DNA of 64,000 nt, taken from Monodelphis domestica (Eukaryota; Chordata; Mammalia; Didelphimorphia; Didelphidae). The DNA lies in assembly GCF_027887165.1 (NCBI RefSeq), contig NC_077230.1, forward strand, positions 339,956,322 to 340,020,321. The letters are read 5' to 3'. The position numbers and the translations under genes were made by a program. The notes under the pieces were generated by a model, which saw only the letters and a list, made by a program, of their open reading frames with translations, searched no databases and had not been told where the DNA came from. Shown here piece after piece: positions 45,806 through 57,535 of the stretch (its first letter is position 1; the number at the start of each line of letters is the position of its first letter).

Positions 45806-46320
45806 AACATCCATTTCATACATTGAGTGGGCAGTCCTGGAGAGGAGTGTCTGCTGTGATTAGTAGACATAAAATTTAGGGGAGGTGACACAAGCGAAAA
45901 AGATCTTTAAATAGAGGAAACAGAAGCACATAAGGATGGAGATTGATAGATCAAGAGCTATTCAGTCACTTGGAATTGGACTGGAAGTGATCAGTCACTC
46001 AGGCTTGGAGTGAAGAAGAGTCACCCTGAGTAGAGACTGGAAGGAGAACTTGGAGTTGGACTGGAAGCCAGACATTTGAGGAGAGACTGGAAGACAGATA
46101 CTCAGACTTGGAGTGAAGACACTAGGCTTTGGAACTGGACCCCTGGAGGAACTCATGCAGGAGACCTTAGACTGCTTTCCTTTTAGTTACTGGTGAGTGA
46201 AAAGACTTGGTTTCCTTGCCCTTTCTGGAGGTGTGAACCTCCAAGAAAGGCCCATCATCTTGAGACTCCTTTCCCCTGGCTGGGGCTTAGAATTTCTACC
46301 TGGCTCAGAGGAAATTGGAG

Positions 46321-46377
46321 CTTTCTCTCTCTCTCTCTCTCTCTCTGTTTCTCTCTCTCCCTCTTTTCTCTCTTCCT
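46321..46377. repeat. (CT)n microsatellite
   Basis: An interrupted CT run inside the LTR-like element; produces Leu/Ser or Arg/Glu shadow frames. Confidence 0.9.
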
Positions 46378-46511
46378 TAATATCTTTCCTCTATTGTAAA
46401 AATAAACTATCATAAATTCCATTTTACTTAAGTAATTCATTTTGGGGTTTAGAAATTAAATCCCTGGAGACCACCAATTAAATATAATCAGTCCAATCAT
46501 ATAAATCTAAC

Positions 46512-47017
46512 AAATCTCTTGGGACAACAATAGAACTTTTTGGACAACTTTATTAGAAAGTTCTTATTTATGCAGATAAGACCCCACATGTAAGAGAGTT
46601 GTCCTTGTGTGGCTTGAGAAGCAGAATAGACATTGTTGGCCTCTTACCCTCCCCATGCCCCAACTTCTTCAAAAGAGACTTTTAATTTCCGCTAGAAAGG
46701 GAAGTAGGAAGTTGGAGCTAGAAGCCATTCTCCTTTCCCCAGAGAGAGGGGGTACCAGCCAAGAATTATATATACCTGTTCTCTTAAATAATATTAGTCT
46801 AGGGGATATGGTTGGATTCAAAACTAACTTCTGATCTTCATTATTGAGGAGAAGGGGGTACCCTGAGCTCTGTACCCAAACTTGACTCCTTTCCTCTTCG
46901 ATATCATTTCTATAATGGTGACATAGTGAATAGCAAAGAAACCCATTTATCCAAATTGTAACAAAACAAATCAGAGAAGGCATACCTAGGAGAATATCTA
47001 TATAGAAACACACATTT
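46512..47017. other. Between LTR-like element 1 and the Tigger copy, no gene recognised
   Basis: About 500 bp, possibly ERV-derived. A 114-codon minus-strand frame at 46669-47013 and a 75-codon plus-strand frame overlap and have no recognised domain. Confidence 0.4.
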
Positions 47018-47928
47018 TAGTGTGCTTTCTCAGATATTGTATTTTTTATACATTTCAACCCTAGGTCAAGCAAAGTATATCAGTACCATTTTTCTAACAA
47101 CAGGTGTTTACATGGTTTCTCTGTGTCACAATTTGGAAATTCTGGCAGTATTTCAAAATGCTTCATTATTTTCAAATGTTTCATTACCTCTGTTATAATG
47201 ATCTGTGATCAATGATCTTTGATGCTGCTATTGTAATTGTGTTGGGGCACTATGGTTCATGTGACAATGAATTTCATCAATAAATGTACTCCACCAACCT
47301 GCTGCATTCCCATCTCTCTCCCTCTTCTCAGACCTCCTTGTTCTCTAAGATACAACAATATTAAAATTAGGCTGGGGGCAGCTGGGTAGCTCAGTGGATT
47401 GAGAGCCAGACTTAGAGATGGGAGGTCCTAGGTTCAAATCTGGCCTCAGACACTTCCCAGCTGTGTGACCAAGTCACTTAACCCCCATTGCCTAGCCCTT
47501 TCCACTCTTCTGCCCTGGAACCAATATGCAGTATTGATTCCAAGATGGGAGGTAAGGGTTTAAAAAAATTAGGTCAATTAATTACCCTAGAATATGTTCA
47601 GGTGTTCAAGTGAAAAGAATAATCAATTATCAAATTATTGTTGTCTCATTTCAGAAATTGATATAACCAGGCAAGCCCCACCACCAGCATCACTCAGGTG
47701 ATAGTTAGCATTTTTTAACAATCAAGTATTTTAAAATTAAGGTATATACATTTTTTTGGACATAATGTTATTGTACCCTTAATAGATAATCTTTATGTTT
47801 ATGTTTTGGGAAACCAAAATATTCATGTAACTTGCTTTATTACAATAGTCACTTTATTGCAGTGATCTGGAACCAAACCTTCAGTATCTCCAAAGGATGC
47901 CTATACTAGACAATACTGAATAAAGGCG
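47018..47928. mobile_element. Tigger-type DNA transposon, internally deleted
   Basis: Left end 'cagatattgtattttttata', then 'ctgtgtcacaatttggaaat', 'gatctgtgatcaatgatctt' and 'gatacaacaatattaaaatt'. After a nested SINE: 'ggtcaattaattaccctaga'. Right end 'gctttattacaatagtcact', 'ttattgcagtgatctggaac', 'gtatctccaaaggatgccta'. These match the termini and leader of the mammalian Tigger1 (pogo-like) family as I know it. The transposase region is missing, so it is a non-autonomous deletion copy of about 700 bp. Confidence 0.8.
47372..47564 (+). mobile_element. tRNA-derived SINE nested in Tigger copy
   Basis: A full sense SINE flanked by 9-bp duplications aaaattagg at 47363-47371 and 47565-47573. 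It is younger than the DNA transposon. Confidence 0.93.
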
Positions 47929-48360
47929 TTCTCCCATTGGGAGTCAGATAACTTGGCTCAACTGAGAGAGAGCCCAAGTTCTCACTTAGGTAAAATTCCC
48001 TGAAGTCTTTAGAGCTGAAAGCTGAGGGTTGGGACATGATGGAGACTGCTAGCTCTTCTCATCCTTTCCCATAGCCTTTCCCATAGCAGCCTAACTTGGG
48101 ATGGACCTCTTTTATCATCCCTCTTTCCTTATCCCTTCTTAAGTTGGAAACCAGAAACGCTCCAAGCTATTTGAAGCATAAAGAGTCCAGAAAACTTCTC
48201 CTACTCTCCCCAACCCCACTTGTCTCTCACATAGGATAGGGCATTCATCTCCATCAATAAGGAGAGAGCTCCATACTAAAGGACTTTGGGACAAGAATCA
48301 TATTGCTAAAATCTGGCTCCCTGTATCTGATATTTATCCTAATCCTACCCTTTAGAGCCA
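47929..48360. other. Intergenic, nothing recognised
   Basis: Unique-looking sequence with 'cccatagcctttcccatagc' as a small local duplication near 48070. No gene supported. Confidence 0.45.
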
Positions 48361-48369
48361 AGCAAATTA

Positions 48370-48450
48370 AGTTCTTTCTAGTACTTAGTACAGTGCCTGG
48401 ACAAGTAGTAGGCATGTAATAAATGTTTATTGACTGCCTGCCTGCATAGT
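48370..48450 (+). repeat. Old SINE-type 3' end
   Basis: 'agtacttagtacagtgcctg', 'aataaatgtttattgactgc'. The same family occurs at 59740-60070. Confidence 0.55.
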
Positions 48451-48564
48451 CTACAAATATTTGAAGACATTGATCTTGTGCTTCCTCAACCTTTTCTTTT
48501 CCAACCTAAAACTCTCAGTTTATAAAATCATAGAATTTTAAAATATTAGAGGGGAAAATGATTT

Positions 48565-48762
48565 AAAAATAACCCTTATTTTCCTTTTTGGAATCAATAC
48601 TGTATATTAGTTTCAAGGCAGAAAAGTGGTAAGAGCTAGGCAACGAAAGTTAAGTGACTTGCCTAGGGCCAAACAGCTAGGAAGGGTCTGAGGTCAAATT
48701 TGAACCCAGGACCTCCCTTCTCTAGACCTGGCTGTCAATCCACTGAGCCACCCACCTGCTTT
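48565..48762 (-). mobile_element. tRNA-derived SINE, full length
   Basis: Antisense from 'aacccttattttcctttttg' to 'gagccacccacctgc', moderately diverged. Confidence 0.9.
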
Positions 48763-48860
48763 GGGCAAGGATTTTAGGTATTATATAGTCTAGCTCTCTT
48801 GATCTATAGTTAAGGAAACTTGAGACCCAACAAGATAAAGTGACTTGTCGGAGGCCATCA
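48763..48860 (+). repeat. MIR fragment
   Basis: 'tatatagtctagctctcttg', 'atagttaaggaaacttgaga', 'gataaagtgacttg' in sense MIR order. Confidence 0.55.
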
Positions 48861-49026
48861 TACCCCGATTGGCTGACAAGTTCATGGTCTGAGGAAATGA
48901 GGGCACCCCACTGATTCCTCTCTGTTACTTCTCTCCCCAAAATTTCCCCACTAATGGACTTGTTATGATTATTATTTTCTCCCCAATACAACAGGAGAAA
49001 TAATATGAGAGCAAATACTTATAGGA

Positions 49027-49151
<125 letters not shown>

Positions 49152-49855
49152 CCTACTTTAAGCCCCCTAGATTAGTATCTTCAAAAGATTGCAATTACAG
49201 AATTAAATCCCAAAGATTACTGCCCATGACCCCTCTTTTCTCAAGCACAAGATACACTCCAAGGCCCTACAATAAACACTGGCCAAAAGCTTGAGTACTA
49301 TAATGAATCTTTTCTTACAGTTTCCACACTCCAATGAATTTGTTGATGAACAGAAACCAAGCAGCATTATTAGGCACTTTAAAGTAACACAAGTAAATTG
49401 AGGAAAATCCCCAAAGTGGTCTGCTTTGTCCTTACACCTAGATACAAAGATGTTTTGTTGTTTATCTCCCAAGCAATTATGATGAATAGTGAAAGCTGAC
49501 CAAAAGCACAATGATCCTCTCAGCAGGTCAAGAGGTACTAACCTACAAATGGCTTTATTCACATCAATCATATCTATCACAAAGTGTTGTAAAACCTAGT
49601 AAATGATCACAGAATTCTTTGTTGTAGTAACATCATAAGAGTGTTGTTTAGGTGATTTGATAATATCCCATCAAATTGTAGAATGTCACATATGTAGAAG
49701 ATTGAGTGTCAAAGAAGCGTGTACCAAAAAACCTATATAATAAACGAACCACCATACTATGGCAGAGCACTGTGTGTGATTCCTGCATACGTGTGTTGAA
49801 TGCACAGTGTGTCTCATCTCCTTATTTCAACTGTGACATCACATCTGGGCAGGGA
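49152..49855. other. No recognised gene; 125-codon minus-strand open frame
   Basis: A minus-strand frame at 49203-49580 (Cys-rich, with CGNCKKRF and hydrophobic stretches) has no domain I can identify and contains no repeat words. It is unlikely to be a gene without supporting splice sites. The remainder is unassigned. Confidence 0.3.
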
Positions 49856-49859
49856 GACT

Positions 49860-49937
49860 GTAAACCTCAAAATTCCTTAGACTTATGCGACCTTAAATTA
49901 ATATATATCAGTCTTTTAAAGTGATTCCCTTGTAACA
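49860..49937 (+). repeat. Junction repeat: pre-LTR flank fused to LTR 3' end
   Basis: 49860-49886 matches 51091-51117 (26 of 27), which lies just left of LTR 2. 49888-49937 is identical over 50 bp to 52004-52053, the last 50 bp of LTR 2. The LTR body is absent here. Ends in TGTAACA. Confidence 0.9.
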
Positions 49938-50275
49938 AGACCCTGGATCCTCAGAGAGGCTGCTGGACAAACCTCTATAGTGACTTGCTTATTATAGCAA
50001 GTGGCATAACCAGGATCATCAATCAAGTCTCATATGACATAAAAAATGGTTTTCAGACCTTCACTAGAAATCATAGAATTTTGGAGTTGAAAATAAGAGC
50101 TAATTTACCCCAATCCCCTCATTTTACAGTTGAAGAAACAATCAGAGAGATTGTCACTTGCCCAAATGCTAGAGCCAAAATCTTTGCTGTGCAATATACA
50201 TTTAATTTCATTGCCTTTAAAGATTACAAGGTGGCAGTATCTAATTCATGTACTCTGACCCTCTAAATTCTTAGT
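49938..50275. other. Between junction repeat and Tigger fragment
   Basis: Contains a MIR at about 50080-50260 ('cattttacagttgaagaaac', 'gattgtcacttgcccaaatg'). The rest is unassigned. Confidence 0.5.
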
Positions 50276-50279
50276 CTTT

Positions 50280-50475
50280 TCCAGCATATAATGGTATATA
50301 ACATAACAGATATAATAACAATGAAAAAGTTCAAAATACTGCCAGAATTTCCAAAACGTGACAGAGACACAATGTAAGCACATGCTGTCAGAAAATGGCA
50401 CTGATATACTTGCTCAGAATAGTATGGAAATATATCTAGAAAAATACAATATCTGTGAAGCACAATATTCACAAC
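50280..50475. mobile_element. Tigger-type terminal fragment
   Basis: 'ataacagatataataacaat', 'gccagaatttccaaaacgtg', 'agcacatgctgtcagaaaat', 'tctgtgaagcacaatattc' correspond to the reverse complement of 47018-47200 and to the Tigger1 end. Opposite in orientation to the copy at 47018. Confidence 0.75.
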
Positions 50476-50534
50476 ATAAACTATGTTGAGTTGATTTCTC
50501 ACATATCTTAAGGTTGTGAAGATCAAATAAAAAG

Positions 50535-50800
50535 CATTTTTATGATTAAAATTATTTCAAGAGATTTGGGCAAGAATATCAGTTTATTGATTAGGCTACC
50601 ATTATAACCAATAAAATGATAGGTCAGAGACCCCCTCAAGTGACCAAAAACCCCAAACTACCTTTTAACAGACTTATAAATAGAGTTTTAGGAGCTCATT
50701 GTTCAGATTCTCCATTGAACATCCCAAGGCATTTCTATTTGGGAGGTGGTCCTTTAAATTTAGCCTTTCCCCAAGCTGACATGTGATGGTTGTAAAAGGA
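50535..50800 (-). repeat. Dispersed repeat X, inverted partner of 45056-45335
   Basis: The reverse complement reads 'tattggttataatggtagcc', 'taatcaataaactgatattc' and 'tctcttgaaataattttaat', matching the left copy in order. Confidence 0.55.
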
Positions 50801-50834
50801 AGAGAACCGTTGTGAAACATTCCTTTTAGCTAGA

Positions 50835-50835
<1 letters not shown>

Positions 50836-50866
<31 letters not shown>
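50836..50866 (+). repeat. (GT)n microsatellite
   Basis: About 15 uninterrupted GT units. Confidence 0.97.
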
Positions 50867-50870
<4 letters not shown>

Positions 50871-51120
50871 GAACACACATTCCTTGGGATTCATAAGAAC
50901 AACAAAAAAGTGAAAATCTGTGGACAGGATAGGGTCTGTGATTCCAAACCCTGGCACATCCATTCTCCCTAATTTACAGGAGTCGACTGGGGCTTTTCTA
51001 ATCCAGGGCCCTGACGTAGAAACTAATACAGAATATGAAAAATTCTCCCAGTATGGGAAAGCGTTTGGAAATCTATACAGTATAAGATGTGTAAACCTCA
51101 AATTTCCTTAGACTTATAAA

Positions 51121-52053
51121 TGTTGGAAATTTCACCATTGGGATATTTCATACTTGGAAAATTTCTTACTGATAGTCTATTGGAATGGGAACCCCATTGG
51201 CATGGGAGGTTCCTTCTCTTCCCTTCTTAAGATTACTTTAGGACAGAAACCTTTTGCTGAACAATGGAAAGGACTTTGACCTATGCTTAAGCATAGAACA
51301 GGAATTTCTTTGAGTCATGATTGATTTTAGAATTGATACAATGGAGATACTTGGAATAAATCTCCACCCTATTCAGTCCTAACAGGATTGAGTAAGGGCT
51401 GCAGCCTAGATCAAAATTTAATTATTCCAATCTCTACCCTACTCAGGTTAACAGGATTTAGAAAGGGCTGTAGCAAAGGAGCAAAGATTTAATCATTTGA
51501 AAATATGACCTTCAACAGACATGTGCAAAAGCCAGAAACCTCTGGGCGGTCCTGGGTTAAGCTAGAGCCTCCATTGGCACAGGGAAATTGATGAACAGTG
51601 ATTGGTAGATGGGAGAACTGAGGGGAGGAACTTGGATGGTTTCCTGAAAGATAGGAGGGTCTGAAGACTTGAGGATGGGGGTTTTGGAGTAGTTGGTCGG
51701 TGTGGTTCGTGTGGGCTCTGAGAAGCTTGCTCGGAAGGAAGCTGAAGGTGGGGGCCTCTGAGACTGTTTCTCCATTTTGGTCACGTGAGTAATAGGGACT
51801 GATCTCTTTTCTTTGCCCCAGCTATCTAAGGGCTTGGGCCTTTTGGCCCAGCCTAAACAGAAGGGGGTATTTAAGCCCTATTTCCTTCTCTCCCTTTTCT
51901 CTCTCTCTATCTCTAATTACTTCCTCCTATTGTAATTAAACTCCATAAAAGATTGACGGCTGACTTAAGTTTTCATTTAGGAATTACATAGCTGATTCCT
52001 TGTCGACCTTAAATTAATATATATCAGTCTTTTAAAGTGATTCCCTTGTAACA
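51121..52053 (+). mobile_element. LTR 2 of an endogenous retrovirus-like element
   Basis: 933 bp beginning TGTTGGAAATT and ending CCTTGTAACA. U3-R-U5 features: TATA-like 'gggtatttaagccc' near 51866, a CT-rich leader, and a poly(A)-type 'gtaattaaactccat' near 51930. Simple flanking duplications are absent (left 'ataaa', right 'gatgt'), so it is not a clean solo LTR. No gag, pol or env reading frame was found nearby. Related to the LTR at 45590-46511 in the same orientation. Confidence 0.75.
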
Positions 52054-52735
52054 GATGTTAATACTGCTATTGTTAAGGATATGATAAACAATACCAATTA
52101 TCTACATATGTGTCATATTCGACTGTTTATTAGTGTTTTAGATTTCCTCTTCTAGGTACATGTCATAACACCACATTAGAATATACATTGCTTGAGTGCA
52201 AAGGCTTTCTTTTTTCCATGTGATAGAAATTGCCTAATGATTAGATGCTGTTGCCATTCATACACTCAATGAGGCCGAGATAGGTACTATAATTGATTAT
52301 ACTCGCTCTATAAAATAAGTGAGCCCTCAGCATCAGTTTCAAGCTACATTCTATAATTTCAATAATATAAGCAGTATGAGTATGATGGAATTTCAAAGAG
52401 CAAATAAGGGAAGACAATTTACATATCAAAGAACAGATGGTAGAAGGGGAGAACTATATCAGATAAAATAAGCAACAATAAATGCTGGATCTCTAGTTGA
52501 TAGCTCAAGCTTGCTGTTTCAGGCTCTAGCTAACTACATGGCATGTTCATCTTAAATCAATGGCAATTAGAAAAGTAAACTAGAAATTCTCTCATCATAT
52601 CCAGCAACTAGCATTTAAGAAATGCTTGTTGAATTGAATCTATTAAACTGTAAACTTCATGAAGTCAGGAACCTTTTCTTTGAAATTCTGAAGCTTCCTT
52701 AGTGCAGAGCATAACATTATATACCTTAATGAGCT
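52054..52735. other. Intergenic, nothing recognised
   Basis: AT-rich unique sequence. No supported gene. Confidence 0.5.
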
Positions 52736-52886
52736 CTGAATCAAGAGTATGGATTTAAACTAAGATCCTTCCTTGCTGCCTATGTGGCCTTGGGCAAGTC
52801 ATTTAATCTCTAGGATGCTCAGTTTCTACTTCTGTAAAATGGCGATAAATATTCTTGCATTATCTCTCATATAAAGTTGTTATGAC
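52736..52886 (+). repeat. MAR1-like SINE fragment
   Basis: 'gtggccttgggcaagtcatt', 'cagtttctacttctgtaaaa', 'tggcgataaatattcttgca' are MAR1-type words. Confidence 0.65.
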
Positions 52887-53270
52887 TGTAACAATTAAAA
52901 TTTAGGGGAGACTGAGGCAGGTAGAAATTAGTTTCTCTCTGCAATGAGTATTATATTTTTTAGAGGTTTATTAAGAATTAAGGATTAAAGAGAATACAGG
53001 ATAAGGAAAACGTGCCTAGGCCAGAGGCCTAGACAAGACCTCACCTACATTATGGAAAGAGCCTTGTCTACTCCAAACGGAAGTCCAAAAAGAGAAAGCC
53101 TTTGCCATCAGCTTAAATCCTTCCTCAATCTTGGCCCACCTCAGAATTGTGTGAGATTACAAAGCATTCTGGGGAAGTGGAGCAAGGGCTTGTGGGGATT
53201 GAAGTCCAGAGTTCAAATCTCAATTTTACATGAGGAAAGTATTTTGTAACTATTTCACAGTAAAAATGTA
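52887..53270 (+). mobile_element. LTR-like fragment 3
   Basis: Starts TGTAACAATTAAAATTTAGG directly after the MAR1-like copy. The start resembles TGTAACAATGAAGG (45590) and TGTAAGGATTAAAATT (62168). The 3' end is uncertain. No retroviral genes. Confidence 0.45.
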
Positions 53271-53299
53271 AACATATTTGAATTTTAAACATTCATTAA

Positions 53300-53660
53300 A
53301 AAAGCTATATACACTGTGAAAGATTAAACCATTATCAGCAAAGCAGGTTTCCAAGACATCCACAAGGGGCACATGCTGAACAATGCTATCCACAGCCAAA
53401 GGAGGAACTGTTGGAGTCTACTTGCAGATCTTCCACTTTTTCATGTCATCTTCCACTTTGTTTCCTTCATACAGTTTTTTTTATATCTGTGATATGTCTT
53501 CCATCATGACAGAAGCCATATAAAAATAGGTATTGCATAGAAACACTGATATAACATATCACTACTGCTATGAGAAGGGAGAAAATCTGAATGCTAAAAT
53601 GTCAGAAAAAAATGGTTAAAATAATTTCTACATGTAAAGGAAAAAATAAAATAAAAAAGA
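53300..53660 (+). mobile_element. L1-type 3'-end-only copy
   Basis: Parallel to 58335-58690: 'ttatcagcaaagcaggtttc', 'caatgctatccacagccaaa', 'ggaggaactgttggagtcta' and an A-rich tail. Also related to the 3' ends at 21197 and 44080. No coding part. Confidence 0.7.
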
Positions 53661-53889
53661 AATAAAATAAATATCAAGTGAAAATATGGACACAAGAGTT
53701 GTTTGCTCTTAGTTTCATGAAGAACTAGAACATAAAAAAAGAATAAAGCTAGGGCAAATAAAAGAGACAATTCTATTCTAAAAATGGTTAGTCAAGTGCT
53801 ACCGGGTAAGATACTGCACTGTGCTAGCTTCTGGGATACAAAAATAAACAAGGAAATTAGGCCTTATTTGGAAATAATCTATATTCTAC

Positions 53890-54015
53890 TATGGAGGGGG
53901 AAGATATTATTATTAATCACATTAATATTATTAATATATGGTTATTATTAATATTCCAATATCATTAATTATAACTTTATTATATTAATATAAACATATT
54001 AATGTATAGATAAAT
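53890..54015. repeat. AT-rich 'attattaat' low-complexity tract
   Basis: Repeated attattaat/ttaatata words between two SINE scraps. Confidence 0.85.
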
Positions 54016-54044
54016 AAATATAAAATAATCTGACAGGGAGAGAC

Positions 54045-54520
54045 CACTAACATTTACTAGTTACCGCACACTCAGCTTGGTGCTGGGAATACAAGAACCA
54101 AAAACTGAAACAATCACTGCTCTTAAGAAGCTTACATTGTATTTGAGGGAAACACTATGTATACAGAAAATGCCCCCCAAAATGCAAATATAATGCAAAT
54201 GTGAAGGGGAGGAACCAGAAGCAGAGAAGTCAGGAAAGACTTCCTGTAGGAGACATCTGAGGTGAGCTTTAAAGTATTTAAGAGATTCTAAGAGGTGGAG
54301 AGGAGGAAGAGAAGTACATTCTAGGCAGGAGGTACTGTAATACAAAGACCTTGAGGCAAGACATGGAATGTTGTGCATTAAGGACAGTGTTTGGTTAGCC
54401 TGTTGAATGAGTAGAGAATAATGTATAATTAATCCAAAAGGACTTGTTGGAATCAGAGTGTCGAGGGCTTAAAATGCCAGGCTGAAGTGTTTGTATTTTA
54501 TCTTTTTGAGGAGTTTCTTT
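54045..54520 (+). repeat. CORE-SINE plus ancient repeat fragment
   Basis: 54045-54180 has 'acatttactagttaccgcac' and 'cttaagaagcttacattgta'. 54230-54520 has 'aagacttcctgtaggagaca' and 'gtttgtattttatctttttg'. These are the same families as at 2385 and 30850. The 105-codon antisense frame is repeat-derived. Confidence 0.55.
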
Positions 54521-54534
54521 CAAGAGGTGACTGG

Positions 54535-54800
54535 TGCTTTTATTCTGTTTCTACTTTGCCCTCTGATACTAAGACATCTGGGCAGTTTTCCTTCATAAAT
54601 TTTGGAAGCATGATATCAGTCTGTGTTCTTTTTTTGTTATTGTTCATAACTTTCAGGTAGTACAAAGACTCTTCAATGATCGCTTCTCAATCTATTTCTC
54701 AGGTAAATTGTTTTTTCCTATGATGTTTTTCACATTTTCTTTCATTTTTCTCAGTCATTTGCCCTTGTTTATTATTTACACTTTGTATTTTATTATTTGA
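54535..54800 (-). mobile_element. L1 ORF1 fragment
   Basis: The minus-strand reading contains KENCPDVL and an adjacent G.VE.E patch, equivalent to EENCPDILHKGGKIEIE in copy B ORF1. Strongly degraded. Confidence 0.65.
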
Positions 54801-54839
54801 GATATCATAATTTTTAAATGAAAAAACCATTCTTTACTT

Positions 54840-55285
54840 GCTTTATCTCATCAGTAAATAATTTACAGTATGTACATACCGTGACACTCCACATAGGTTT
54901 TATACACGTGGCTATAGTGAGGTTTCTTTACCTTTAAGCAGAACTGCTCAAACACAGCCAAAATAGAGTGCTTCACTTTTTACTCCCAACAGGGTATTAT
55001 TCTTACAATGAACACTAAGGTGTGCCCTTCCTGCTATGCTTCATGGCTTTGGCAGAGAGAACTAAACTTATTGGAGATAAGCAAGTCCTTGCTGCCAGGA
55101 AGGTTCTGGATCCATTGAGCTTATGCATGAGATGTCCTAAAGGAAATAACCTCCAGGAAGGCAGTAGAGGTAGTTCCTTTGGTAATGCTTATTGGCTGAT
55201 ATGTTGAAAACCTTTCTGGGTAAAGTGTTATATGGGTTGGGGGTCGGAGTTTAAGAGGCCAACAGATCTGCACAGGTCAAGTTGT
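54840..55285. other. Intergenic, nothing recognised
   Basis: Unique-looking. A 61-codon frame at 55022-55207 is unsupported. Confidence 0.45.
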
Positions 55286-55289
55286 ATTT

Positions 55290-57055
55290 TTTTTTGATGG
55301 ACTGATTATTCTTTTTATTGTTTTTAACCAATTATATGTAATAACAAATTTCCACATAAGTTTTCTGAATTTATATGATCCAAATTGTCTCCTTCCTTCC
55401 CTTCCCTCTTGGCTTTTGGAGCTGGCAAGCAATTCGATCTGGGTTTTATATGTGTGTGTGTATTATCATGTAAAACATATTTTCAATGATCATATAAAAC
55501 CAAAACCCCCAAACAAAAACCCAAATAAACATGTGAAAAATCATATGCTTTTATCTACATTTTGACCACAACAGTTCTTTCTCTTGAGATGGATAGCATT
55601 TCAAGTCCCTCAGAACTCTCTTGGATCATTGTATTGCTGTAAATAGTGAAGTCTTTCACAGTTGGTTATCGTACAACATTGCTTACTGTGTACAATGTTT
55701 TCCTGGTTCTGTCTATTTCACTCTGCATCAGTTCATGTAGATCTTTCCAGCCTTTTCTGAAATCATCCTGTTCATCCTGAGTTATATTTTCTGTGGGATA
55801 CCTCTGAAAGTAGTATTTTCAAACAGAGTTTCACCTCTTTACATTTAGAGAAATTCTCATGTCCTTTTAATTAAACAGAGTAGGGATGATAGCTATTAAG
55901 TTCATACTGACTTAGAAATCTAAGAAATTAGAATTTTTTATGTATTTGACAAGGATGGCAATGGTTATACTAGTACAGCAGAACTTTGCCATGTGATGAT
56001 GGACTTTGGAGAGAAGTCAACAGATGAAGAGATTGATCAGGGAAACAGATATTGGTGGTAATGGTCGAGTGAAGAGTTTGTACAAATGATGACAGCAAAG
56101 TGAACACATTGTAACGAATGTGTTAGAATTTCTTGGACTTCCATTTAACCAATTCTAGTCTTTAAAGAAGTTATTTTCTTCAGTAGTGTTTTATCCCTTT
56201 TTTACCAAGCTACTAATTCTCTTTATAACTTTCTTGCATAGCTCTCATTTCTTTTCCCATTTTTCTCTAATTGGTTTAAAAATAATTTTCTTTCCTCTTT
56301 AAAAAAAATGTCATTACTTAAGTCTTCTAAAAAATCTTATTGGGCTTTTGTCCAATCTAGACTCTTCTGAGGCTTTGATTGTAGATGTTTTCAAGTAATT
56401 TTCTTCTATCTTTGTGTTGAGGTTTCCTATCCTCATAGTATCTTTTTCTGGTCAGGTTATTTTTTTGTTTGCTTATTCTTCCAGCCTACTTCTTGACTTT
56501 GGATTTTACATTAGTATTGGATTCTACTCACTGGTTTGATTTTCTCTTTTATGTCCTTCTGCAACTGTTGCAGCTTTCTGGAGGCCTGCAAATTTTTGGT
56601 GCTTCCAAAGTGTTAAGATAAAAACTGTTTATTGCATCATGCTCTGAGTTCTACAAGTTCCTCACCCATTTGGGCCTATTGGATTGGGGGGTTGAGTCTT
56701 AGTGAATTATTGCTGAACTCAGTCACTGTTAGTACACTGGGAGGTGCTACAGGTTCAGGTTGACAACTTCTGGTCCCTCTTTGAACTTTGCCTCCTGCCC
56801 TGGTTATTCCACAGCTGACTTGTATTTAGAGTTGAAGATTAGAACTGAATCCCTACTTTGTTCTTAGGCTCAAAGCCATATAGCCAAGTTTTTGGAATTT
56901 ATTCCTTGATCTATACATAAATAGGGCCCCTTTGGCTCATGACTGCTCTTTTCCACCCTGAAACTATGACCTGGAACTAGTTAATGGGTGACAGAGTTGC
57001 CAGCTAGCATGGTTTCTGCTCCAAGCACTAATTCAAGGGGGAAATGTTCTATTTC
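55290..57055 (-). mobile_element. Old L1 lacking most of ORF2 (HAL1-like)
   Basis: Minus-strand order: 3' UTR and end (55290-55790, 'gcaattcgatctgggtttta', 'ctgcatcagttcatgtagat'), an unassigned stretch (55800-56130), ORF1 coiled-coil region (56150-56500) and 5' UTR (56560-57055). No endonuclease or RT segment was seen. This is the same architecture as the split element at 31220-33175/41972-42480. Confidence 0.65.
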
Positions 57056-57535
57056 AGATCTTTTTACTATGCCATTTAATTAAATACCTTTGCTTTGAAT
57101 TCATTATGTCCTTTGGCAAACTAGAGAAATAGTAGACACACTGGTAGGGCCTAGTAAGCTATTATTTTGAGTGGAAATAGAACCACAAAGAATTTTGAAT
57201 CTGAAGTTCAAGCCATTGTGGGAACCCCTCATATAGAGAGAATGTACCATAGGTGCTATACCTCTATGCACTTGCCATATTCTATTTGGCTTTACCTATG
57301 TGTTCTGTTACATTCTGACAATATGAGGTACATGGGAATAGGAATTATATCTCATTTATTTTTGTTTCTCTATTTAGATAGCACAAATTTGCAAATAATA
57401 ATGTCACATTTCTATAATACTTTAAGATCCACAAGATGTTTTTGTCACAACACTGTGAAGGGGGTAGAGCAGAGATTTTCATCCCTATTTTACAGATGAC
57501 AAAACTGAGATTGGTAGAAGGATCGTAGGAAATAG
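57056..57535. other. Intergenic, nothing recognised
   Basis: A 110-codon plus-strand frame at 57167-57499 has no recognised domain; a MIR-like piece lies at about 57390-57520. No gene supported. Confidence 0.4.

Larger units (their letters stand above)
45590..46511 (+). mobile_element. Solo LTR-like element 1
   Basis: Starts TGTAACAATGAAGG and ends TCTAACA. It contains a TATA-like 'ctttaaatag', a CT-rich R/U5-type stretch and a late poly(A) signal in 'gtaaaaataaactatcataa'. Its 3' end parallels the LTR ending at 52053 ('ctattgta...aaact', 'acttaagt...tcattt'). No retroviral gene follows. The target duplication is not clear, so the exact ends are uncertain. Confidence 0.6.

Noticed and set aside
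49203..49580. 125-codon Cys-rich minus-strand frame as a gene
   Set aside because: No recognisable family and no promoter or splice support; noted only in the regional description.
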